Part shown: positions 1 through 6,023 of the stretch, one piece after another
Numbering within the stretch: the first letter of the stretch is position 1
Layout of the letters: every line of letters begins with the position of its first letter
Source of the DNA: an uncultured Ruminococcus sp.
GTDB taxonomy: Bacteria > Bacillota > Clostridia > Oscillospirales > Ruminococcaceae
Length of the DNA stretch: 10,775 bases
Reading direction: 5' to 3'
Assembly: GCA_946188175.1 (NCBI GenBank)
Contig: CAMHUJ010000023.1
Span: forward strand, 1-10,775
Notes under the pieces: generated by a model
What the model was told of the DNA's origin: nothing
What the model saw: only the letters and a program-made list of their open reading frames with translations
The model's database searches: none
Made by a program: the position numbers and the translations under genes

Positions 1-616
1 CATTCTCCGCCCATGTACCGAGCAGCTCCTTGTGCGTGAGCAGCACCCGCCCGTTTTCAAAGCCCTTGACCATCACGCGGATCTCATCACCGACACGGAA
101 GCGGTCCGCCGGATGCGAGATGCGCGATACCGAGATCGCATCAATCGGGATGAGTGACGGTACGCCGCAGCCGATATCGACAAAGCAGCCGAACGGCGCA
201 AGATGCGTCACACGCGCCGGTATCACATCGCCGGGCTTCAGGTGGCGGATATACCCCTCACGGCACTGCTCCTGCTGAATGCGGCGCGATAGAACCGCAT
301 AGGGGCAGCCGTCGTCGTCATGCGCGATACGCAGCACGGAAAAACACACCGGCTTATTGACGCGCGAGATCAGTGCAATGTCGCGCGTCGTGCCCTCGCT
401 GATGCCGAGCGCGCCCTCTGCCCGCGGAATCAGTCCGCGCATGCAGGGCAGATCGACATGCAGATTATGCGCCCCGTCACAGACGCGCACGCGCGCTTCA
501 AGCCGCCTGCCCGTTGCGATTGCCTCCCTGAGCCCCTCCTCACTGCCGATTGCGGCTGTATTCTGCGGTGTTTCGAGGAAGCTGCCCTCCGGTAAGTAAC
601 AAGATTGCTGTTCCAT
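1..616 (-). CDS. S1 RNA-binding domain protein (3' end missing)
   Basis: The minus-strand frame is open from an ATG at 616 to the window edge and gives the first 205 residues. The start is set by GGAGGT at 621-626, five bases upstream of the ATG when counted from GGAGG. Two S1-like OB folds are visible. A divergent one covers about residues 34-110. A clear one covers about 124-195, containing LKPGDVIPARVTHLAPFGCF and, further on, FRVGDEIRVMVKGF and VLLTHKELLGTW, the usual S1 strand pattern. S1 domains bind single-stranded RNA, so a cytosolic role in translation or RNA handling is likely. Clostridia carry small multi-S1 proteins often annotated as ribosomal protein S1-like; this resembles those rather than full-length RpsA, which has four to six repeats. 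The C-terminus is outside the window. It is transcribed divergently from the hydrogenase operon. I found no convincing promoter: a TAAAAT-like box at 697-702 (minus) lacks a good -35. Confidence 0.85.
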   Translation of the reverse strand, partial: MEQQSCYLPEGSFLETPQNTAAIGSEEGLREAIATGRRLEARVRVCDGAHNLHVDLPCMRGLIPRAEGALGISEGTTRDIALISRVNKPVCFSVLRIAHDDDGCPYAVLSRRIQQEQCREGYIRHLKPGDVIPARVTHLAPFGCFVDIGCGVPSLIPIDAISVSRISHPADRFRVGDEIRVMVKGFENGRVLLTHKELLGTWAEN

Positions 617-798
617 TTCGACCTCCAGATTCTTTTTTCAGATTGTATTCGGGGACTGTCCGCGGCACGGTCTCCGGCACCGCGCTCCCGTATTTCATTT
701 TACGCAAAAAATCTGCCGAGAAAGCGCGTTTTTTCTGAATACGGCAATTATTTTTCTGCGGTGCTGTCGATTTCTGGGTTTTACCGTGGTTTCCGGAC

Positions 799-823
799 AC
801 CTGTCCGCCGTGTACGTACAGGT
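799..823. promoter_or_regulatory. Nested inverted repeat, possible operator
   Basis: ACCTGT at 799-804 is matched by its inverse ACAGGT at 818-823. The right arm overlaps a perfect 10-bp palindrome, TGTACGTACA, at 811-820. It lies about 115 bases upstream of the hyd -35 box and about 180 bases upstream of the divergent S1 start. Symmetric sites like this can bind dimeric regulators, but arms this short can arise by chance and no regulator gene is next to it. Confidence 0.25.
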
Positions 824-904
824 ATTTCGCAAACGAAAGTGTTTGTTTTAACGTATTTACGTCCGTTTTGATGTGTTAGCATAGGCTGATTCATAGAAAC
901 ATAC

Positions 905-926
905 GAAAAGTTGTAGGAAAAGTTGT
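905..926 (+). repeat. Direct repeat GAAAAGTTGT x2 upstream of hyd promoter
   Basis: GAAAAGTTGT occurs at 905-914 and again, identically, at 917-926, with a 12-bp period. The second copy ends 12 bases before the -35 box at 939. Direct repeats placed just upstream of a -35 are typical binding positions for activators that contact RNA polymerase. The period of 12 rather than 10.5-11 bp puts the copies slightly out of helical phase. A regulatory role is inferred from position only. Confidence 0.35.
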
Positions 927-938
927 GCATTTTTCATC

Positions 939-967
939 TTGATTTTTCTTTGGAAATGTAGTAAAAT
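939..967 (+). promoter_or_regulatory. Sigma-A-type promoter of the hyd operon
   Basis: TTGATT (-35) at 939-944, a 17-nt spacer, then TAAAAT (-10) at 962-967. Each box differs by one or two bases from TTGACA/TATAAT and the spacing is ideal. Transcription should begin near 974, giving an untranslated leader of about 140 nt before hydC. The promoter points only toward the hydrogenase genes. Confidence 0.75.
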
Positions 968-1041
968 CATTAAGGCTCGGTATGAACTTCTGTCTCTCAG
1001 TGCGTCCGCGCGCTCAGAGGCGGCTGTTTTCATGCCAAAAA

Positions 1042-1065
1042 AATCCGTGCGGATTCCGGACGGAA
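1042..1065 (+). promoter_or_regulatory. Overlapping small inverted repeats in hyd leader
   Basis: AATCCG-TG-CGGATT (1042-1055) overlaps TTCCG-GA-CGGAA (1054-1065). Alternatively TCCGT at 1044-1048 can pair with ACGGA at 1060-1064, which excludes both smaller folds. The element lies in the transcribed leader about 30 bases before the ribosome binding site. It could be an RNA switch or stability element, or a protein site on DNA. The stems are short and no T-run follows, so it is not a terminator. Confidence 0.25.
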
Positions 1066-1113
1066 CATCAAAATTCAATCGTTCTCATTACATAAAAGGA
1101 GGATACGATTCAT

Positions 1114-1617
1114 ATGGCCAAAAAAATCGCAACCATTCCCTTTACCGGCACGCCGGAGCAGGAGCAGGAGCTCCGTGCTACAATCGACGCGCTCCGCGAG
1201 GACCCGGGATGTCTGATGCCGATCATGCAGAAGGCGCAGGAGATCTACGGCTATCTGCCGATCGAGGTGCAGACGCTGATTGCAGAGGAGCTGAACATCC
1301 CGCTCGAAAAGGTGTTCGGTGTTGCAACCTTCTATGCACAGTTCACGATGTCCCCGAAGGGCAAGTACCGCATCTCGGTCTGCCTCGGAACCGCCTGCTA
1401 TGTCAAGGGCTCCGGCATTGTCATGGAGAAGCTCGAGGAAGCACTCGGTATCGAGAGCGGCGAGATCACACAGGACGGCAAGTTCTCGCTCGATGACTGT
1501 CGCTGTGTCGGTGCCTGCGGTCTGGCTCCCGTCGTCACGATCAACGATGACGTTTACGGCAGACTGACCGGAGACATCAAGGAAGTGCAGGACATTCTTG
1601 CAAAATACGCAGACTGA
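1114..1617 (+). CDS. hydC: NuoE-like 2Fe-2S subunit of [FeFe]-hydrogenase
   Basis: A 167-residue protein of the NuoE/24-kDa family (HydC of trimeric bifurcating hydrogenases; HndA in Desulfovibrio). It carries a thioredoxin-fold [2Fe-2S] cluster that passes electrons within the cytosolic hydrogenase complex. An N-terminal helical part (about 10-75, with IYGYLPIEVQTLIAEELNIP) precedes the cluster domain. The ligand pattern is C90-x4-C95 (CLGTAC) and C131-x3-C135 (CVGACG), as in the family. C129 is an extra cysteine two residues before C131. Length matches family members of about 150-170 residues. The start at 1114 follows AAAGGAGGA at 1095-1103, a slightly long but normal spacing. It is the first gene of the operon and is followed after 26 nt by hydB. 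Gene order and the neighbouring H-cluster subunit support a hydrogenase role over respiratory complex I. Confidence 0.93.
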   Translation: MAKKIATIPFTGTPEQEQELRATIDALREDPGCLMPIMQKAQEIYGYLPIEVQTLIAEELNIPLEKVFGVATFYAQFTMSPKGKYRISVCLGTACYVKGSGIVMEKLEEALGIESGEITQDGKFSLDDCRCVGACGLAPVVTINDDVYGRLTGDIKEVQDILAKYAD

Positions 1618-1643
1618 ACCGTGCAGATAATAGGAGGTTTAAT

Positions 1644-3551
1644 ATGAAGACTTTGCAGGAGCTTACTGCAATCAAGGAGGAAATGCGCAAGGAAATGGCA
1701 CTCCGTCTCGGCAAGGTTGCCGACGGTGCCAAGTACGAGAAGCACATCCTCATGTGCGGCGGTACCGGATGTACTTCTTCCGGTTCCATGAAGATCGCTG
1801 ACGAGCTCGAGAAGCAGCTCGAAGAGAAGGGTCTCAAGGATAAGGTATTCGTTGTTCGCACCGGCTGCTTCGGTCTCTGCGAGCGCGGTCCGATCATGAT
1901 CGTGTATCCGGAAGGCTCTTTCTATACCCATGTCAAGATCGACATGGTCACGGAGATCGTGGATGAGCACCTCATCGGCGGCAAGCCTGTCAAGAAGTAT
2001 CTCTATGACGAGACCGTCACCGAGGGCTCTGATGATATCAAGTCACTGAACGAAACAACATTCTATGCAAAGCAGAACCGTGTTGCACTGCGCAACTGCG
2101 GTCTCATCAATCCTGAAAATATCAATGAATACATCGGCAGAGACGGCTATCAGGCACTCCACAAGGTCCTGACCTCGATGACACCGGAAGAAGTCATCCA
2201 GGAGATTCTTGATTCCGGTCTGCGCGGCAGAGGCGGCGGCGGCTTCCCGACCGGTATGAAATGGAAGCTCGCACGCAACATCGTTCCGGATGCCGATATT
2301 AAATATGTATGCTGCAACGCTGACGAGGGCGACCCCGGTGCATTCATGGACCGTTCCGTGCTCGAAGGCGACCCGCATGTCGTGCTCGAGGCAATGACCA
2401 TTGCAGGTTATGCAATCGGTGCTTCCCAGGGTTATATCTATGTCCGTGCAGAGTATCCGATTGCGGTTGAGAGACTGCGCATCGCTATCAAGCAGGCAAG
2501 AGAAACCGGTATGCTCGGCACCGATATCTTCGGCACCGGCTTCAAGTTTGACATCGACCTCCGCCTTGGCGCAGGTGCATTCGTCTGCGGCGAAGAGACC
2601 GCACTGATGACCTCCATTGAGGGCAACCGCGGTGAGCCGCGTCCGCGTCCGCCGTTCCCGGCTGAAAAGGGTCTGTATCAGAAGCCGACCATTCTCAATA
2701 ACGTTGAGACCTATGCAAACGTTCCGCAGATCATCCTCAAGGGTGCAAAGTGGTATGCTTCCATGGGTACCGAGACTGCAAAGGGCACAAAGGTCTTTGC
2801 ACTCGGCGGCAAGATCAAGAACACCGGTCTGGTTGAGATCCCGATGGGCACCACGCTCCGCGAGATCATCGAGGAGATCGGCGGCGGCATCCCGAACGGC
2901 AAGAAGTTCAAGGCTGCACAGGCAGGCGGACCTTCCGGCGGATGCATTCCGGCAGAACACTATGACGTCAGCGTCGATTACGACAGCCTCGCAAAGATCG
3001 GCTGCATGATCGGTTCCGGCGGTCTCATCGTTCTCGATGAGGATAACTGCATGGTCGATATCGCAAAGTTCTTCCTCCAGTTCACCATGGATGAATCCTG
3101 CGGTAAGTGTACACCGTGCCGTATCGGTACCAAGCGTCTCTATGAGATCCTTGACAAGATCACCAGCGGCAACGGCGAGCTGGCCGACCTCGACAAGCTC
3201 GAGGAGCTCTGCCAGTACATCAAGGTAAACTCTCTCTGCGGTCTCGGTCAGACTGCGCCGAATCCGGTGCTCTCTACGCTTCGCTTCTTCCGCGATGAGT
3301 ACATTGCACATATCGTTGACAAGAAGTGTCCGGCAGGCGTCTGCAAGTCCCTGCTCAACTTCGTCATCGACAAGGATACCTGTATCGGCTGCGGCATGTG
3401 TGCAAAGCAGTGCCCGGCAACCGCGATTTCCAGAACGGACTATATCGCTGAAGGTCACAAGCTCGCTTCCTTCGCAATCGACAGCTCGAAGTGCGTGAAG
3501 TGCGGTGCCTGCATCGAGAAGTGTAAGTTCAAGGCAATCAGCAAGCAGTAA
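1644..3551 (+). CDS. hydB: NuoF-like flavin/NAD subunit of [FeFe]-hydrogenase
   Basis: A 635-residue HydB/HndC-type subunit, the NAD(H)-oxidising, FMN-binding part where electron bifurcation is thought to take place. Domains in order: a thioredoxin-like [2Fe-2S] domain (about 33-120; C38, C43, C75, C79); the NuoF core with the glycine-rich GRGGGGFPTG near 195-205, CNADEGDPGAF, and CGEETALMTSIEG for FMN/NAD; an SLBB region around 390-440; the NuoF [4Fe-4S] site C486-x2-C489-x2-C492 plus C532; and a C-terminal two-cluster ferredoxin domain (C580, C583, C586, C590 and C617, C620, C623, C627). All expected ligands are present. Length is close to the roughly 620 residues typical of HydB. The start at 1644 follows AGGAGGT at 1632-1638. 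The next gene starts 15 nt after the stop. From codon 2046 onward it apparently uses no TTA, CTA or TCA codons, a sign of strong codon selection and probably high expression. Confidence 0.95.
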   Translation: MKTLQELTAIKEEMRKEMALRLGKVADGAKYEKHILMCGGTGCTSSGSMKIADELEKQLEEKGLKDKVFVVRTGCFGLCERGPIMIVYPEGSFYTHVKIDMVTEIVDEHLIGGKPVKKYLYDETVTEGSDDIKSLNETTFYAKQNRVALRNCGLINPENINEYIGRDGYQALHKVLTSMTPEEVIQEILDSGLRGRGGGGFPTGMKWKLARNIVPDADIKYVCCNADEGDPGAFMDRSVLEGDPHVVLEAMTIAGYAIGASQGYIYVRAEYPIAVERLRIAIKQARETGMLGTDIFGTGFKFDIDLRLGAGAFVCGEETALMTSIEGNRGEPRPRPPFPAEKGLYQKPTILNNVETYANVPQIILKGAKWYASMGTETAKGTKVFALGGKIKNTGLVEIPMGTTLREIIEEIGGGIPNGKKFKAAQAGGPSGGCIPAEHYDVSVDYDSLAKIGCMIGSGGLIVLDEDNCMVDIAKFFLQFTMDESCGKCTPCRIGTKRLYEILDKITSGNGELADLDKLEELCQYIKVNSLCGLGQTAPNPVLSTLRFFRDEYIAHIVDKKCPAGVCKSLLNFVIDKDTCIGCGMCAKQCPATAISRTDYIAEGHKLASFAIDSSKCVKCGACIEKCKFKAISKQ

Positions 3552-3566
3552 AGGAGGCTTCAGGAC

Positions 3567-5342
3567 ATGAGTGATATGGTAAATGTAAAAATCAACGGCT
3601 TTGCAGTACAGGTCCCGAAGGGTACCTCCGTGCTGGAAGCTGCACGCGCAGCAAGCGTCACGATTCCGACGCTCTGCTATCTGAAGGATATCAATGAGAT
3701 CGGTGCCTGCCGTATGTGTATGGTCGAGGCAGCCGAAATGCGCGGTCCGAACCTCGGACCGGCAAGAATGGTCGCAGCATGTGTCTATCCGGTTTCCGAG
3801 GGCATGGAGGTCACGACGAACTCCCCGAAGGTTCTCGATTCCCGCAGAAAGACCATGGAGCTGCTGCTCTCCAACCACGATATGAAATGTCTCTCCTGCG
3901 TCCGCAGCAAGAACTGCGAGCTCCAGAAGCTGGCAAATGATCTCGGCATCACCGATGCGGACGTCTACAAGGGCGAGCGCACCGAGTATGCAATCGACGA
4001 TTCCGCTGCACATATGATCCGTGACAACAACAAGTGCATCCTCTGCCGCCGCTGCGTCGCAGCATGTGCGGTCACGCAGGGCATCGGTGTCATCGGCGCA
4101 AATGAGCGCGGCTTCATCACCAACATCGGTTCGCAGTTCAACAAGCCGCTGGCACAGACGGCATGTGTCTCCTGCGGTCAGTGCATCACGGTCTGCCCGA
4201 CCGGCGCACTCACCGAGAAGGATTACACCGACGATGTCTTCAAGGCAATCGCAGACCCGACCAAGCATGTTGTCGTCCAGACCGCACCGTCTGTCCGTGC
4301 AGGTCTCGGCGAAATGTTCGGCTATCCGATCGGCACGAATGTCGAGGGCAAAATGGTCGCAGCACTGCGCAGACTCGGCTTCGATGTTGTCACCGATACA
4401 AACTATGCAGCTGACCTGACCATTCTCGAAGAGGGTACCGAGCTGATCCAGCGCGTCACCGGCAACGGTGTCCTGCCGATGATCACCTCCTGCTCCCCGG
4501 GCTGGATCAAGTTCTGCGAGCACTACTTCCCGGATCTGATCCCGAATCTTTCCACCTGCAAGTCCCCGCAGCAGATGCAGGGCGCAATTATCAAGACCTA
4601 CTATGCAGAGAAGATGGGCTGGGATCCGAAGGATATCGTTTCCGTTTCCGTTATGCCGTGTACCGCAAAGAAATTCGAGATCGGCAGACCGGATCAGGCA
4701 GCATCCGGCTATCCGGATGTTGATATCGCACTGACGACCCGTGAGCTCGGCAGAATGATCGACCGCGCAGGTCTCGACTTCAATGCCCTGCCGGAAGAGA
4801 AGTTCGACGATCCGCTCGGCATCTACACCGGCGGCGGTCTGATCTTCGGTGCAACCGGCGGCGTTATGGAGGCTGCACTCCGCTTTGCTGTCGAGAAGAT
4901 CAGCGGCGAGAAGCTCGCAAATGATAAGGTTGACTTCACCGAGGTCCGCGGCATCGAGGGCATCAAGGAGGCATCCTACACCGCAGGCGGTCTGACTGTC
5001 AAGGTTGCAGTCGCAAGCGGTCTTGCAAATGCACGCAAGCTCATGGACAAGGTCCGTGCCGGTGAGGCTGATTATCAGTTCATCGAGATCATGGCATGCC
5101 CGGGCGGCTGCGTCAACGGCGGCGGTCAGCCGATTCAGCCGGCATCCGTCCGCAACTTCACCGATCTGCGTGCAGAGCGTGCAAAGGCACTCTACAGCGT
5201 CGATGCAAAAATGGAACTCCGCAAGTCTCAGGATAACCCTGCAATCCAGGCACTCTACAAGGAGTACCTCGGCGAGCCGGGCGCACACAAGGCACACGAG
5301 CTCCTGCACACCAGCTATGTCGCAAGAAAGGTCAATTTCTGA
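3567..5342 (+). CDS. hydA: [FeFe]-hydrogenase catalytic subunit (H-cluster)
   Basis: A 591-residue catalytic subunit that reduces protons to H2 in the cytosol. With HydB and HydC it presumably catalyses the reversible bifurcating reaction: reduced ferredoxin + NADH + 3 H+ to 2 H2 + oxidised ferredoxin + NAD+. Domains: plant-type [2Fe-2S] (C37, C48, C51, C72); His-Cys [4Fe-4S] (H104, C108, C111, C117); two [4Fe-4S] (C157, C160, C163, C167 and C200, C203, C206, C210); the H-domain; and a C-terminal small-subunit-like tail ending HELLHTSYVARKVNF. H-domain motifs are TSCSPGW (307-313), MPCTAKKFE (363-371) and MACPGGCVNGGGQP (510-523). The first motif is unusual: by ungapped comparison with C. pasteurianum CpI recalled from memory, C309 matches the proton-relay Cys299 but S310 stands where CpI has the cluster ligand Cys300. 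C365, C511 and C515 match the other three ligands. Relay residues E289, E292, R296 and S329 are kept. It lacks the extra C-terminal 2Fe-2S domain of T. maritima HydA. The ribosome binding site is AAGGAGG near 3551. Confidence 0.96.
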   Translation: MSDMVNVKINGFAVQVPKGTSVLEAARAASVTIPTLCYLKDINEIGACRMCMVEAAEMRGPNLGPARMVAACVYPVSEGMEVTTNSPKVLDSRRKTMELLLSNHDMKCLSCVRSKNCELQKLANDLGITDADVYKGERTEYAIDDSAAHMIRDNNKCILCRRCVAACAVTQGIGVIGANERGFITNIGSQFNKPLAQTACVSCGQCITVCPTGALTEKDYTDDVFKAIADPTKHVVVQTAPSVRAGLGEMFGYPIGTNVEGKMVAALRRLGFDVVTDTNYAADLTILEEGTELIQRVTGNGVLPMITSCSPGWIKFCEHYFPDLIPNLSTCKSPQQMQGAIIKTYYAEKMGWDPKDIVSVSVMPCTAKKFEIGRPDQAASGYPDVDIALTTRELGRMIDRAGLDFNALPEEKFDDPLGIYTGGGLIFGATGGVMEAALRFAVEKISGEKLANDKVDFTEVRGIEGIKEASYTAGGLTVKVAVASGLANARKLMDKVRAGEADYQFIEIMACPGGCVNGGGQPIQPASVRNFTDLRAERAKALYSVDAKMELRKSQDNPAIQALYKEYLGEPGAHKAHELLHTSYVARKVNF

Positions 5343-5356
5343 TTTTTCAGCTGATA

Positions 5357-5398
5357 CAAGCCGGTCCGGATTATTGTCCGGATCGGCTTGCTGTTTTC
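5357..5398 (+). terminator. Intrinsic terminator of the hyd operon
   Basis: A 14-bp stem with one G-T wobble (5357-5370 with 5377-5390) and a six-base loop lies 14 nt after the hydA stop. It is followed by CTGTTTTC, a short and interrupted T-run. The stem is strong but the weak T-run suggests some read-through into the DinB-like gene, which has no clear promoter of its own. Confidence 0.8.
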
Positions 5399-5414
5399 AT
5401 ACGGAGGAATGAAT

Positions 5415-5915
5415 ATGGAACCGGTATGTGAAATGATCGCACGCCAGACGGATTCTAATTTTGTCAATCTGATCATCGCGCTGAAAACCTATGACCGGAA
5501 CGCACTTGTCAAGGGCGCACCGGCATGGCGCTTTGTGTATCACACGCTGCACTCTGCGGATAAGTGGTTCTTCAATCCGAATCACTATACCGAGCGTGAA
5601 GGATTTGAACCGGGTTCGGATAACCCGTTCAAGCCGATCACAAAGGAATGGAGCGACGAAGAACTGCTGGAGCTGCTGCAATCCGTCCGGCAGAAAACAA
5701 TGGAGTATCTCGGAAATCTGTCTGACAGCGAGCTGAATGAATGTCCGCCGGACTGCCCCTTCACACGGCTTGAGCTGATTCTGATGCAGTTCCGGCATCT
5801 CTCGGTGCATGTCGGGATGCTGCACGGTCTGACCGTGGAAAAGACCGGCAGATTTCCGCAGTATGTCAGCCCACATTCGCTGAACCGCCTCGAGCACGGC
5901 TACTGGGATGAGTGA
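5415..5915 (+). CDS. DinB-like four-helix protein
   Basis: A 166-residue soluble protein that fits the DinB/YfiT metal-binding four-helix-bundle superfamily. Visible signs are YHTLHSADKWFF (H43, H46) in an early helix and FRHLSVHVGMLHG later, where H128-x3-H132 supplies the usual HxxxH pair of a three-histidine metal site. Length is typical (150-180). The founding member is DNA-damage-induced, while relatives act as thiol-dependent transferases or hydrolases, so the substrate cannot be read from sequence. The start at 5415 is chosen because GGAGG at 5403-5407 is seven bases away. An in-frame ATG at 5409 would be only one base from it, and an upstream ATG at 5388 lies inside the terminator hairpin. 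There is no clear promoter between the hyd terminator and this gene, so transcription may depend on read-through or a weak promoter hidden in the hairpin. Confidence 0.8.
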   Translation: MEPVCEMIARQTDSNFVNLIIALKTYDRNALVKGAPAWRFVYHTLHSADKWFFNPNHYTEREGFEPGSDNPFKPITKEWSDEELLELLQSVRQKTMEYLGNLSDSELNECPPDCPFTRLELILMQFRHLSVHVGMLHGLTVEKTGRFPQYVSPHSLNRLEHGYWDE

Positions 5916-5952
5916 ATTCGCTTTCCGTAACCTTAAAAAAACGGCACAGCCC

Positions 5953-5981
5953 TTGACGTCTGCTGAATTGTATGGTATAGT
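5953..5981 (+). promoter_or_regulatory. Strong extended -10 promoter
   Basis: TTGACG (-35) at 5953-5958, a 17-nt spacer, and TATAGT (-10) at 5976-5981 preceded by TGG, an extended -10 element. Each box is one base from consensus. Transcription should start near 5988, giving a leader of about 35 nt before the membrane-protein gene at 6024. Confidence 0.85.
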
Positions 5982-6023
5982 ATATGCATACAACTGCACA
6001 TTCTTTCTCTGAACGAGGTTCCT

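Larger units (their letters stand above)
617..1113. other. Divergent intergenic region, S1 gene / hyd operon
   Basis: About 500 bases without a supported gene. The short frames here on either strand lack ribosome binding sites and resemble no family I know. It holds a palindromic site at 799-823, a direct repeat at 905-926, the hyd promoter at 939-967 and a leader of roughly 140 nt containing small inverted repeats at 1042-1065. A/T runs are concentrated around 695-760 and 835-970, as expected of control DNA. I saw no recognisable riboswitch and no clear Rex operator (the NADH-sensing repressor that often controls such genes). The nearest resemblance, TTGTTTTAAC around 843, has only one half-site. 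Confidence 0.7.

Noticed and set aside
540..800. Minus-strand frame overlapping the S1 gene start
   Set aside because: It is out of frame with the S1 protein, low in sequence complexity at its start, and has no recognisable domain. The S1 frame with GGAGGT fits better.
857..1078. Possible 73-residue minus-strand protein in the intergenic region
   Set aside because: It would need a TTG start without a ribosome binding site and it runs across the hyd promoter and leader.
1114..3551. Respiratory complex I NuoE/NuoF genes
   Set aside because: The NuoF-like protein has the added thioredoxin-like and ferredoxin domains of HydB, and the next gene is an H-cluster hydrogenase. No other nuo genes are present.
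2043..5309. A 1,088-codon open frame on the minus strand across hydB and hydA
   Set aside because: It is aligned codon-for-codon with the two sense genes, which share one phase. It stays open because they avoid TTA, CTA and TCA codons, and it ends exactly at a sense TCA codon at 2043-2045. The plus-strand proteins have full cluster motifs; the antisense product resembles nothing and is an effect of codon bias.
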